NCBI RefSeq assembly: GCF_041395345.1
Contig: NZ_JAWLAR010000005.1
Location: forward strand, 62,001-126,000
Direction: 5' to 3'
DNA length: 64,000 nucleotides
DNA from: Dokdonella sp041395345
Lineage (GTDB): Bacteria; Pseudomonadota; Gammaproteobacteria; Xanthomonadales; Rhodanobacteraceae
Made by a program: the position numbers and the translations under genes. Position 1 is the stretch's first letter; each line of letters opens with the position of its first letter. A model generated the notes under the pieces. The model was not told where the DNA came from. It saw nothing but the letters and a program-made list of their open reading frames with translations, and made no database searches. Below, one piece after another: positions 8,021 to 16,629 of the stretch.

Positions 8021-9316
8021 CTAGAAGCGGTAGACGCCCGAGAGCGAGAGCATGTCGCTGGTGTCGGAGAAATCTGCGCCCAGATCGATCTGGAAATTGC
8101 TGAACGCCATGCCGGCACCAAAGGTGTAATGGGTCTGGCTTCCACGACCGGCCGAGAATGTCGCCGCATTGACCGGTGGCAGCAAGGTCGTGTTGAAGTC
8201 CGTTGGCGCCGGTGTTCCGCGATAGACCATCTCGTGCGCAGGATCATGCCAGGCGCCGACGCGAATGCTGAACGGATACTTCGTGGCAAACGTGTACTCG
8301 GTGCCAAGATGGATTTCCGTGCCGTCCTTCAGCTTGAGCGGATCCAGTTCGGTGACCTGATCCGATTCGAACGCCGAGTTCAGGTCATCGGTAATCTGCG
8401 AATAGAACACGCGATTCACGTCGAAATTGATGATCCAGGCATCGCTGGGCCGGAAGCTGAATCCGATTCCGAACACGTCGGGCACGTTCATGTCTGTTTC
8501 GGTCAGGAACGATTCGCCGGGTGCGTAGGGCGCTGTCAGCAGGGAGTCATAATTCAGATCGGGGGCATAGCGCCAGGAAAGGCCAACACTCATCCAGTCC
8601 GTTGCGGCCCAGCGAGCACCCAGATTGAAACCCCAGCCGCCATCACCGTTGAGGCTGGCCTCGCGAACACCCGGATCGCCGTTCGGGAAGAATCGATCGG
8701 TCGTTGCGCTGATGTCGAGGTAGTAGTAGTTGATGCCCAGTCCCAGCGAGAACTGATCGTTGACCTTGAAGCCCATGGCGGCGCCATAGACTTCGATCTC
8801 GAGGTTGCCGTTCACATCGTAGGCAAAGATGTCGCCGAACTGACCACTGTCGTCGCCGGTCGTCCAGGTCGCGCCCGCGCTCTGGAAATCGGTTTCGTAG
8901 TTGACGATTTCGTAGCGATACACGGCAAACGACATGCGCTCGCCCGGGTACACGAAGGAGAAAGATCGCAGGGATGTGGTGTCGTCGTTCTGCGAGGAAT
9001 AATTGAGTCCGGAGGAATTGAACGGGTTGTATTGAACGTTGCCGCCATCCAGCCAGCGCGTGTTCGTGTCTACCGAACGAATTTCCAGGGCAATCTCGGG
9101 ACTGACCAGTTGGGTCAATCCGGCCGGGTTCGTATAGGCCGCCGAAGCGTCGTCGGAAAGCCCGAGGAAGGCGCCTCCCATGCCCATCGCGCGTGCGCCG
9201 GGATTGGTGAAACTGAAAGGCAGGCTGGCATTGGCCTCGTTGTCGGTGATGGCGACGGCCTGGCCCGTCATGCCGATCAATCCGATGGCAACTGCAGTTG
9301 CAAGCATCTTTTTCAT
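8021..9316 (-). CDS. Outer-membrane transport porin, OmpP1/FadL/TodX family
   Basis: 431 residues from the ATG at 9316, which has GGGGAG eight bases upstream; an upstream in-frame ATG (MGSHR) is less likely. The signal peptide MKKMLATAVAIGLIGMTG ends at about residue 22 (AVA). The mature N-terminus carries the FadL hallmarks: AGARAMGMGGAF-like text (GARAMGMGGAFLGLSDDAS) followed by AAYTNPAGLT, the hatch region. The rest alternates aromatic beta strands and ends in GVYRF with a terminal Phe, as in outer-membrane barrels. FadL proteins import long-chain fatty acids or other hydrophobic compounds. No fatty-acid genes are adjacent, so the substrate is open. Confidence 0.92.
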   Translation of the reverse strand: MKKMLATAVAIGLIGMTGQAVAITDNEANASLPFSFTNPGARAMGMGGAFLGLSDDASAAYTNPAGLTQLVSPEIALEIRSVDTNTRWLDGGNVQYNPFNSSGLNYSSQNDDTTSLRSFSFVYPGERMSFAVYRYEIVNYETDFQSAGATWTTGDDSGQFGDIFAYDVNGNLEIEVYGAAMGFKVNDQFSLGLGINYYYLDISATTDRFFPNGDPGVREASLNGDGGWGFNLGARWAATDWMSVGLSWRYAPDLNYDSLLTAPYAPGESFLTETDMNVPDVFGIGFSFRPSDAWIINFDVNRVFYSQITDDLNSAFESDQVTELDPLKLKDGTEIHLGTEYTFATKYPFSIRVGAWHDPAHEMVYRGTPAPTDFNTTLLPPVNAATFSAGRGSQTHYTFGAGMAFSNFQIDLGADFSDTSDMLSLSGVYRF

Positions 9317-9617
9317 TCGATGACTCCCCAAGTGAATGAATGGCGAACCGGGTAGAGCTGCGGTGGCAAAGATAACACGAGCTTAACGGGGAAGTATCAG
9401 TAGGCGGTGCGGTATGCAGTACGAAGGATTGATGCACTGCAGCATGGCGCTTGCCAGCAGGCGTGGGTGGCTGAAGTGCCGATATCGCGTGCCGCAGACA
9501 GCCTCTGCAGCGCGGCGAATGACCGATCAGGGAAGGGGCTTCGGCCGCACTGGCGCCCGCTGCGTCGGGCATCACGGGGCGCTGCCTGGCCCGTTCCGCT
9601 GCCGGAAGCCGGAAAGC
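9317..9617. other. Intergenic region upstream of the FadL-type gene
   Basis: About 300 bp between the porin start and the dusA stop. No convincing gene, hairpin terminator or repeat was found. It must hold the porin promoter on the minus strand, but no clear -35/-10 pair stands out. Confidence 0.5.
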
Positions 9618-10622
9618 TCAGGCTGCCTGCGCGCTGCCACGCGCCTGACATGCGTAAAGCGCGTGCTCGATGACGCTGAAATCCGCGTCGGCCCTGTGCG
9701 CGTTCTCGCTCAGATACCGTCGCCAGGCACGGGCACCCGGCAAACCCTGGAACAGGCCGAGCAAGTGCCGACTGATGTGCTGCAACTTGCCACCGGAATC
9801 CAGATGCGCCTCGACATAGGGCCGCATTTTCAGGATCAGCGATTCCCGCTCCGGCAACGGCGTCGCGTACATGGCCCATTCCAGTTCGGCGAGCCGGTAG
9901 GGTTCGTGATACGCCGTTCTGCCGAGCATCGCCCCGTCGGTGTGCTGCAAGTGCGATTGCACGGCCGCCACGCTGTCGATGCCGCCATTGATGATGATCG
10001 TCAGCTGCGGAAAGTCGCGCTTGAGCTGATAGACCCGCTCGTAGTTCAGTGGCGGAACGTCGCGATTCTCCTTCGGAGACAAGCCCTTCAACCAGGCCTT
10101 GCGCGCGTGCACGATGAACACCGCACAGCCTGCAGACGCCACACGCTCGATGAAGCGCTGCAAATCGGTGTATTCATCCTGCGCGTCCACGCCGAGCCGG
10201 CACTTGATCGTGACCGGAATCGCAACCGCCTCGCGCATCGCGGCAAAGCAATCGGCCACGAGTTCGGGCGCACGCATCAGGCAGGCGCCAAAGCGACCCG
10301 ACTGGACGCGATCGGATGGACATCCCACATTGAGATTTATCTCGTCGTAACCGAACGCTTCACCGATACGGGCGGCTTGCGCGAGCTCGGGCGGATCGGA
10401 TCCCCCGAGCTGCAAGGCAACCGGATGCTCGGAGACATCAAAACCGAGCAAGCGATCACGATCGCCGTGGATCAGTGCAGGCGAGGTCACCATTTCCGTA
10501 TACAGACGTGCATGCGGAGACAGCAAGCGATGAAAGTAGCGGCAATGACGATCGGTCCAGTCCATCATCGGCGCAACGGAAAGTCGCCACGCGCTGGAGT
10601 CGGTTGGAGATTCGGGGGGCAT
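9618..10622 (-). CDS. dusA: tRNA-dihydrouridine(20/20a) synthase DusA
   Basis: 334 residues, ATG at 10622. The Dus fold is clear: SVAPMMDWTDRHCRYFHRLL at the start of the TIM barrel, LQLGGSDP, then NLNVGCPSDRVQSGRFGACL with the catalytic Cys, PVTIKCRLGVD, FIVHARKAWLKGLSPKENR and INGGI. The PMMDWTD and HARKAWLKGLSP texts are typical of DusA rather than DusB or DusC. The enzyme reduces U20/U20a in tRNA D-loops using FMN and NADPH. Length matches the family. It appears monocistronic. Confidence 0.96.
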   Translation of the reverse strand: MPPESPTDSSAWRLSVAPMMDWTDRHCRYFHRLLSPHARLYTEMVTSPALIHGDRDRLLGFDVSEHPVALQLGGSDPPELAQAARIGEAFGYDEINLNVGCPSDRVQSGRFGACLMRAPELVADCFAAMREAVAIPVTIKCRLGVDAQDEYTDLQRFIERVASAGCAVFIVHARKAWLKGLSPKENRDVPPLNYERVYQLKRDFPQLTIIINGGIDSVAAVQSHLQHTDGAMLGRTAYHEPYRLAELEWAMYATPLPERESLILKMRPYVEAHLDSGGKLQHISRHLLGLFQGLPGARAWRRYLSENAHRADADFSVIEHALYACQARGSAQAA

Positions 10623-10756
10623 CTCGCAATTCTAACGGATCGGGTCGCCTGGCTCGGCTACCGTCATGAAAGCCGCTGATGGACCTTCCGAAGGCCACGA
10701 CGGCTGCGCCACTTGATCGGCATGGACTTGAGTCCACACCGATCAGGTCTCTGCTC

Positions 10757-10825
10757 GTCATCCCGGCGCAGGCCGGGATCCGGTTCCGGCCTTTGTTTTC
10801 AGAGAGGGAGACAGGAACCGGATTG
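10757..10825. repeat. Palindromic intergenic repeat of the VIPAQAGIR type
   Basis: ATCCCGGC (10760-10767), loop GCAG, GCCGGGAT (10772-10779) forms a perfect 8-bp stem. It is followed directly by CCGGTTCC (10780-10787) paired with GGAACCGG (10814-10821). The text GTCATCCCGGCGCAGGCCGG is the well-known dispersed palindrome that translates as VIPAQAGIR in many proteobacteria. It sits between the dusA and phospholipase D genes. Only this copy was noticed in the window. Confidence 0.75.
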
Positions 10826-10876
10826 ACCCGCTTCGCAGTTTTGAAGCGGCTTGAAGACGAATAGTCCAGCGTTGCC

Positions 10877-12400
10877 CTAGAGTTGCGCTTCGACCGGGAG
10901 CAGCCCGATCAGCCAGGTCATGAAGCGCTTCGAGGCAGGCACCTCGGGATCTCGATCCCAGGTACGGGTTCCATCACTCCATTCGAGACCGGCGGGTGTC
11001 TCGCTGACACGCCAGGACTCGTCACCTCCTGTTTCGGCCACGAACAGCCGGGTCAGCTCGCTGGCGAGGGTCGAATCGGAGACCAGCACGCCCTGTTCGC
11101 AATTGAGCGAAGTCGAGCGCGGATCGAGGTTGTAGGAACCGACGAAAATTTGCCGGTCGTCAAAGATCGCCGCCTTGGTATGCAGGCTCGATCCCGACGA
11201 GCCGGCCATGCTATAGCCGCCGCGTCGCTCGCCATCGGGCTTGAGTTCCCAGACCTGCACACCCCCCTCGAGCAGCGCCGGTCTGTATTTCCGGTAGCCC
11301 GCATGCACCGCGGCGACATCGTTGGCGGCCAGGGAGTTGGTCAGGATCTGCACCTGTGCGCCTCGATCGACGAGACCCACCAGGGTCGATGTCCCTTGCT
11401 TGCCGGGAACAAAATACGGCGAGATCAGACGCAGATCATTCCTCACTGTCTGCACGACCGGCAACAGCACGGCCAATACGGCGGAGCGCTGGCCCGGTTC
11501 CAGCCGGGCCTTGAGCGGGTCGTCGCTGACGAATGTCCAGTTTGCCGTCCACTGCAGGCGGGTCTCGTCGTCGAGGATGGCCTGTACTGCAGGGTTTTCG
11601 CTGAGTACCTCCTTGTAGGGGCTGGTCTCGAGTGCCTCGACACTCTGGTCCAGCGCTGTGCGCAATCGATTCAGGGCGGCAACATCGGTACCGGAGGGAT
11701 CAAGCTGCGCAATCGGATAGTTCGACGGTGAATTCCAGAAGCGGTCGAAACTGGCACTGACCTGGGGAACCACCGGTCCGGCCATGAGCAGATCGAGATC
11801 GACAAAATTGGTCGCCTCGCTGGCACCGAAGTATTCGTCGCCGAGGTTGCGCCCGCCGACCAGCGCAATCCGGTTGTCGACAATCCAGCTCTTGTTGTGC
11901 ATGCGGTGATTCAGGCGCTTGAAGCCGAACCCCATCTCGCCAGCCTTGCGCACGCCCCCGCTGCGGCTGGCGAAAGGATTGTAGAGGCGCACTTCGATAT
12001 CCGGATGCGCATCGAGTGCGGCAAAGCCGCTGCTCTTGGCGCGTGCATCGAGATCATCGACAAGAATGCGCACGCGCACGCCACGATCGGCAGCCGTCAG
12101 CGCGTGCCGGGCAAGCAGTTTTCCGGTCAGGTCGGCATGCCATATGTAGGTCTGGATATCGAGGCTGTATTGCGCCGCTCCGGCACTGAACGCGCGCAAT
12201 GCGTAGGCCTCGGAACCGGTGCTGACAAGCTTGAAGCCCGACTGCCCCGCATGCCTGGCTTCGGCGGGCTCGACACGCTCGGCGATTGAACCCTTCACCG
12301 CCGGAGGCAACGCAAATTCCTCCGGCAACTCGGCCCGTTGCGGCAGGCTGGCGCAGGAGGCCACGAGCATGGCCAGCAGCAAGGCAATCGGTCTCTGCAT
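10877..12400 (-). CDS. Phospholipase D-like lipoprotein with two HKD motifs
   Basis: 507 residues from the ATG at 12400, chosen because it begins a lipoprotein signal peptide (MQRPIALLLAMLVASCASLP, lipobox VASC with Cys16). Two HKD motifs give one active site: His168-x-Lys170-x4-Asp175 (HNKSWIVD, then GGRN) and His407-x-Lys409-x4-Asp414 (HTKAAIFD, then GSYN). This layout matches cardiolipin synthase C (ClsC/YmdC) and related phosphatidyltransferases. The lipobox suggests membrane anchoring, perhaps to the outer membrane. It may make or remodel phospholipids; the exact reaction is not fixed by sequence. Confidence 0.88.
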   Translation of the reverse strand: MQRPIALLLAMLVASCASLPQRAELPEEFALPPAVKGSIAERVEPAEARHAGQSGFKLVSTGSEAYALRAFSAGAAQYSLDIQTYIWHADLTGKLLARHALTAADRGVRVRILVDDLDARAKSSGFAALDAHPDIEVRLYNPFASRSGGVRKAGEMGFGFKRLNHRMHNKSWIVDNRIALVGGRNLGDEYFGASEATNFVDLDLLMAGPVVPQVSASFDRFWNSPSNYPIAQLDPSGTDVAALNRLRTALDQSVEALETSPYKEVLSENPAVQAILDDETRLQWTANWTFVSDDPLKARLEPGQRSAVLAVLLPVVQTVRNDLRLISPYFVPGKQGTSTLVGLVDRGAQVQILTNSLAANDVAAVHAGYRKYRPALLEGGVQVWELKPDGERRGGYSMAGSSGSSLHTKAAIFDDRQIFVGSYNLDPRSTSLNCEQGVLVSDSTLASELTRLFVAETGGDESWRVSETPAGLEWSDGTRTWDRDPEVPASKRFMTWLIGLLPVEAQL

Positions 12401-12505
12401 CGGCTGGACCCCTGAGTTCGAGAGCATCGAAAGGCTCGTCAGACAGCGGAACAATATCGCAGCCGCCAGTTTCCAGCATCGACGCGCAGGCCGGAACGCG
12501 GCAAA

Positions 12506-13522
12506 TCAGGGCGAGCAGTCGATCCGGCACGCGCGCCCATCCTGCCCATTCGTGCAGGTAAACAGATAGGCAGTTTCGCACTCGGCATCGAACTCGACAA
12601 ATTGAATGGCGGCGTTGCGTTGCAGGAAGCTGCCGAGCCGGTTGGCGCTGTCGAGCGCGCCGGGGCCGCTGAATCGACGTTCGAAGCGATCGACCTCCAC
12701 GTCTTCGCGCGCCGGCAGCAGCACACCGGTTTCATCTCTTGCCTGCAGGATACCCATGTCGGCGGACGTGAAGCGCATGCTGACCAGAGCGTGCTGCTCC
12801 TCCGAAACGAAATCGACAATGAAGTCGTTGATCGCGAAGCGCGGAGCCAGTGGGATGGCTTCGGTCGTCGACCCGTCGGTGATTCTTGCAAGCCGCACCG
12901 GCGCCCAGACATCGAAGATCAGGCTTGCGATCGGCGGATTGACCTGGCGCATCAACTTCTCGTTGCTTATCACACCCGCCGCTGCGGCTTCGAACTTCCG
13001 ATAGCTGTCGCCCGAGTATCTGTCAAAGGCGATCCGGTAGGGGTCGAAGGGTGCCTGCGGCGCTTCGAGTCTTTCATTGACCAGGCTCATCGGCATCGAA
13101 ACCTTGCCGACCTCCACGAACGGAGGGACATTCACGTGCATGCCGAGCATTGCCGCGAAAGGCAGCGAAAGTGAAGCATCGAGCGCCAGAACCTCGACTT
13201 GTCGCAGGCCAGGCGCGCTGCAACCTGCCTGCAGAATCGAGGCGGCATCGGTCTCACTCTCGACCGCGCAATCCGGATCTTCGAATACGCGAAACTTGAG
13301 CATGATGCCCGCATCCAGATTGTAGACGACGCGTACACCCAGCCCTGGTTCGTCGAGAGCGGCCTGACGCATCCGTGCTTCGTCGCAATCGGCGCACTCG
13401 AAGAACGGAGCGCTGTCCTGGGCGAGGACGGATGCTGGTCCTGACAGCAGAAGAATCCCGACGAATGCTCGCAATGTCTGGCCGACTATCCTGATCACTG
13501 GTTTCGCTCTCGTTGAATGCAT
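12506..13522 (-). CDS. Secreted protein of unknown function
   Basis: 338 residues from MHSTRAKPVIRIVGQTLR; an upstream in-frame ATG at 13555 is less likely because it would bury the signal peptide. The hydrophobic core AFVGILLLSGPASVLAQ precedes a likely cleavage site. The mature protein has paired Cys near both ends (ECADCDEARM; CETAYLFTCTNGQDGRACRI, then DCSP) that could form disulfides. No domain was recognised. Codon use resembles its neighbours. It is separated by about 110 bp from the genes on both sides, all on the minus strand. Confidence 0.7.
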   Translation of the reverse strand: MHSTRAKPVIRIVGQTLRAFVGILLLSGPASVLAQDSAPFFECADCDEARMRQAALDEPGLGVRVVYNLDAGIMLKFRVFEDPDCAVESETDAASILQAGCSAPGLRQVEVLALDASLSLPFAAMLGMHVNVPPFVEVGKVSMPMSLVNERLEAPQAPFDPYRIAFDRYSGDSYRKFEAAAAGVISNEKLMRQVNPPIASLIFDVWAPVRLARITDGSTTEAIPLAPRFAINDFIVDFVSEEQHALVSMRFTSADMGILQARDETGVLLPAREDVEVDRFERRFSGPGALDSANRLGSFLQRNAAIQFVEFDAECETAYLFTCTNGQDGRACRIDCSP

Positions 13523-13633
13523 GTCTCCCACCGGAAACCCACGTGCAGCATCCATTCAATCTGGCAGGAATGAACGCAATATTAGCGTGAACGCCAGCAA
13601 GGCAGCGCAGCTCTCCCATCTCGTGCGGTGCGC

Positions 13634-14401
13634 TCAGAACATCCAGACCAGCGAACCGGTCCAGCGATGCTGGGCTGGCAGCTCGAAAACGAACGATTGG
13701 CCGGGCCGGTCGTAGGTATAGGTCAGTCGGTCTGTCCAGATGTGGCTGGCATTGAACACGACACCGCTCCAGTAGAAATTGATGCCGACACTGGCATAAC
13801 GGTAGTCAGCGGGCGTTCGACCCGAAGGACGCGCGAATCCGAGCCCCATGTCGATGCTGAAGCGATCGCCCAGCGGCTGGCGCCAGGCGGTTTCCAGCCA
13901 CATCCAAGCGTTGTCGCCGCTGAAGCCGGGGGCATAGGCATTGCCTACGGCGGGCGACCAGGCCAGCGAAGCCTGCCAGCGTCCGCGAAAGCTGATCGCG
14001 GCATTGACTTCGTCGTATTGCAGGCCGGGGCGATTGACCGCACGCAGGGTGTCGTAGTGGATCAGACCCAGCTTTGCATTCCAGTCGTCTGAGAGTCGCC
14101 AGCGCCGATCCAGGTAGACCGCCAGTTGGACATCCTCGGGCAAGCCGGGTAGATGAACCCTGGTCGCCCCCAGACCGGCAATCCAGTTCGTCGCGAATGC
14201 GCAATGGACATCGCCCAATCCGCCCCACTGACCATCACCAAGGTCAAAACCCCGGTAGATATTGTCCGAAGACGCACCTATCGCACCGCCACAAGACCCG
14301 GCAGCCGCGTCCGAGGTGGTCAGGAAACCCATGCACACGGCGATGGTGAACTGGCCGAAGCGGAACGGCCCGATACGGACCGGCATCAACAGTCCAGCCA
14401 T
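13634..14401 (-). CDS. Outer-membrane protein similar to the TIGR02001 family
   Basis: 255 residues. A signal-like segment (FTIAVCMGFLTTSDAAAG) is followed by SSDNIYRGFDLGDGQW, which resembles the VSDYxFRGxSxSDG opening of TIGR02001 outer-membrane proteins. The rest has amphipathic, aromatic-rich strands (WMWLETAWRQPLGDRFSIDM, YASVGINFYW) and ends in SLVWMF with a terminal Phe, as for a beta barrel. The start is not well supported by a Shine-Dalgarno site; MPVRIG at 14386 is an alternative. Function unknown. It is divergent from the sigma gene at 14561. Confidence 0.65.
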   Translation of the reverse strand: MAGLLMPVRIGPFRFGQFTIAVCMGFLTTSDAAAGSCGGAIGASSDNIYRGFDLGDGQWGGLGDVHCAFATNWIAGLGATRVHLPGLPEDVQLAVYLDRRWRLSDDWNAKLGLIHYDTLRAVNRPGLQYDEVNAAISFRGRWQASLAWSPAVGNAYAPGFSGDNAWMWLETAWRQPLGDRFSIDMGLGFARPSGRTPADYRYASVGINFYWSGVVFNASHIWTDRLTYTYDRPGQSFVFELPAQHRWTGSLVWMF

Positions 14402-14560
14402 TGCGGGTGGCCGTCACGGCGGGCATGTCGAGCTTTACGCGGCAAGCGGGCTGTATCGTATTCTGGGCGGGTTGTCGGGGCCCGGCACGCGGATGCAACC
14501 TTTTCAGTCTGTTTGCGGTACATAGGCTTGATGAACCGGAATCCCGTCACTGGAGTTTGC

Positions 14561-15190
14561 ATGAACAATGCCGCGCAGGGTTGCGAGGCGTCGCGCGCAG
14601 AGTCGGACGACGAGTGTGAGCTGAAATGGCTGCATGCGATTGCCCTGGGCGATCGTACGGCGTTCGAAAGACTCTATCTGCGCTACCACCCACCACTGAC
14701 CCGCTTCCTCATTCACAGCGCCGGTCGTCCTGATCTGGTCGATGATGTCATCAATGAAACGCTCTGGGCGGTTTGGCGCGGTGCCGTCCACTTCCGCGGA
14801 GACTCAAAACCGCGCACGTGGATAGTCTCGATAGCTTACCGGACCCTGATGAAACATCTGCGGGACCGATCACGCGGATCCATGCTCGGCACGCGCGATG
14901 TGGCCGAGGCCGAGCATCCGGCGAACCTGATCGATGTCGAGTCCGGTCCTGACATGGCCGAGCAACGCGAATGGCTGTCGCATGGCCTTTCATTGCTCCC
15001 CGACGAACAGCGCATGACCCTTGAACTTGCCTATCTGCTCGGACAGTCCTGTGAGGAAATCGCAGAGATCATGGATTGTGCGATCGGTACGGTGAAGGCG
15101 CGCATGTTTCGTGCCCGAGTTCGTCTGCGCAACACCCTGCCCGGACTCGCCGGCGAAAACGGGCCCGAGACGGAGGCAGAACAGGCATGA
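14561..15190 (+). CDS. ECF-type RNA polymerase sigma-70 factor
   Basis: 209 residues from the ATG at 14561, which has TGGAG five bases upstream; an in-frame ATG at 14531 is the alternative. Region 2 is at about residues 22-100 (GDRTAFERLYLRYHPPLTRF, PDLVDDVINETLWAVW, TWIVSIAYRTLMKHLR). Region 4 is at about 135-190 (LSLLPDEQRMTLELAYLLG, then CEEIAEIMDCAIGTVKARMF). The stop overlaps the start of a zinc-finger anti-sigma gene by ATGA, so they are translationally coupled. Downstream sits a protease prodomain gene, so the regulon probably includes secreted proteolysis. Confidence 0.93.
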   Translation: MNNAAQGCEASRAESDDECELKWLHAIALGDRTAFERLYLRYHPPLTRFLIHSAGRPDLVDDVINETLWAVWRGAVHFRGDSKPRTWIVSIAYRTLMKHLRDRSRGSMLGTRDVAEAEHPANLIDVESGPDMAEQREWLSHGLSLLPDEQRMTLELAYLLGQSCEEIAEIMDCAIGTVKARMFRARVRLRNTLPGLAGENGPETEAEQA

Positions 15191-15915
15191 ACCCCACCGA
15201 TTCCATTCACCGCCAGACCTGGGACCTGATCCCGTGGATCGTCAACCACAGCGCCACTGCGGAGCAGCGAGAGCGCGCCAGTGGTCACCTGATGACATGC
15301 TCGGATTGCCAGGAGGAGCTGGCCCTGCAGGAAAGAATCCATGCAGGCATGAACGCCTCCGGCACGCGGGAAGACACCCGCGCCAGAAATGCGCTGCAGG
15401 CCATGAACAGGCGGATCGATGAAGCTGTTGCGCAGGCGCGTGCAGCCGATGTGTCTGCACCATCGCCGTCAACGGATGTCACATTCGCGTGGGCACACCG
15501 CCGTCGCTGGCTGGCCGGTCTGGCCGCGGTCGTGGTCCTCCAGGCATGTGGACTGATTGCGCTCGGCACATTGCTGCTGGCTTCACGTGATTCCGCGGAT
15601 CCAGCCGCGCGCTACGTAACTTTGAGCAGCAGCACCTCGCCGGCTCCTGCAGCGAGCATACGGCTCGTGCCGTCGCCGGCCCTGAGACTGGGCGACCTGC
15701 AATCCCTGCTCGACGAGGCCGGTTTGCAAATCGTCGGCAGCAGTCCCGGTTCAACCATCCTTGCTTTGGCCCCCGTCTCGGGTGCGACGGACGCCGACGC
15801 CGCCCGGAGTCAGCAGGAACGCCGTCGACGAAATCTCGAGTCAATCGAGCTGCTGCGCAAGAAGCCGGGCATTCTCCTTGTCGAGCCCATTCTCGGGCCC
15901 GCTCATTCGCAATGA
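15187..15915 (+). CDS. Zinc-finger (zf-HC2) transmembrane anti-sigma factor with prodomain-like outer domain
   Basis: 242 residues, start in the ATGA overlap with the sigma gene. The cytoplasmic N-terminus has the ZAS motif His34-x3-Cys38-x2-Cys41 (GHLMTCSDCQEEL) that clamps ECF sigma factors. One transmembrane helix lies at about 109-132 (LAGLAAVVVLQACGLIALGT). The periplasmic part (about 155-235) runs SIRLVPSPALRLGDLQSLLD, AGLQIVGSSPGSTILAL and ESIELLRKKPGILLVEPI. This is the beta-alpha-beta pattern of subtilase I9-type propeptides. The similarity is pattern-level only. If right, the outer domain could contact an S8 protease such as the one at 20662. Confidence 0.85.
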   Translation: MNPTDSIHRQTWDLIPWIVNHSATAEQRERASGHLMTCSDCQEELALQERIHAGMNASGTREDTRARNALQAMNRRIDEAVAQARAADVSAPSPSTDVTFAWAHRRRWLAGLAAVVVLQACGLIALGTLLLASRDSADPAARYVTLSSSTSPAPAASIRLVPSPALRLGDLQSLLDEAGLQIVGSSPGSTILALAPVSGATDADAARSQQERRRRNLESIELLRKKPGILLVEPILGPAHSQ

Positions 15916-16382
15916 CCAAGTCCATCGACACGAGCGCACGCACTTCGAGCCCTCGAACGCAATCGAGCCTGTCGAGGCGCTGCGTGGTGTCGCTGATGTG
16001 CACGTTCTCATGCATTGTCGGTCCGGCCCATGCCGGCGCTGCGACGTCCGACCATGAGCGGCGTATTATCGTCGCCATAGCCGAGCGGCCCGACCCTGCG
16101 CCCGTGGTTGCGGGCACTTCGCGAGGCTACGGCGGCCTGTCCGGCTACTCGGCCAGTACACGCAACAGACTCACGTCCGCTGATATCGCGCGTGATCATC
16201 AGCTGGTAGAGATCGCCAACTGGAACATCGATCTGCTGCATTTGCACTGCACGCTGTTCGAAATGCCGGTCGGTGTTGAGCGCAATGCGCTGCTGGTCCG
16301 GCTGCGCAATGATCGGCGGGTCAGGCTGGCCCAACCTCAGCAGGCCTTCTACACGCTGAATTCGGCTGCATCCGGAACCTGA
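15912..16382 (+). CDS. Stand-alone subtilase-type prodomain (protease domain absent)
   Basis: 156 residues, start in an ATGA overlap with the anti-sigma gene. A signal peptide is likely (about 20-42: CVVSLMCTFSCIVGPAHA). The mature part aligns along its length with the N-terminal prodomain of the S8 protease at 20662. Shared texts include RxIIVAxxERPDPA, RGYG, ARDHxLVE, IDxLHL and RxDRRVxLAQ. It stops just where the other protein enters its catalytic domain. It could be a secreted protease inhibitor or chaperone, or the remains of a truncated protease. The intact signal peptide and coupling favour a functional gene. Confidence 0.72.
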   Translation: MTKSIDTSARTSSPRTQSSLSRRCVVSLMCTFSCIVGPAHAGAATSDHERRIIVAIAERPDPAPVVAGTSRGYGGLSGYSASTRNRLTSADIARDHQLVEIANWNIDLLHLHCTLFEMPVGVERNALLVRLRNDRRVRLAQPQQAFYTLNSAASGT

Positions 16383-16629
16383 CCAGCCGTCACGAGGAAT
16401 TGTTCGAGCTCGGCGAACAAACCGCACGCAACAGGCTTCCACCCCCGGCGGCGCGTCAAGGCTGATCGCCAGAATGCTAGTATGACAGTCGCACTACCCG
16501 TTTGCGGTCCGCCCTGACCCGGCATGACACGGGATGGATGCGTCCGGACTTGGGGAGTAAGGCGGCAGATTGATATCCTGCCGCGACTCGCGACCAACGA
16601 CCAGAGATGCCAACCCCTGGAGCACTCCA

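Noticed and set aside
8129..9355. 408-residue plus-strand open frame
   Set aside because: Antisense to the FadL-type porin, which has a signal peptide, hatch motif and terminal Phe.
10679..10864. 61-residue plus-strand frame containing VIPAQAGIR
   Set aside because: It is the translation of a dispersed palindromic repeat, not a gene.
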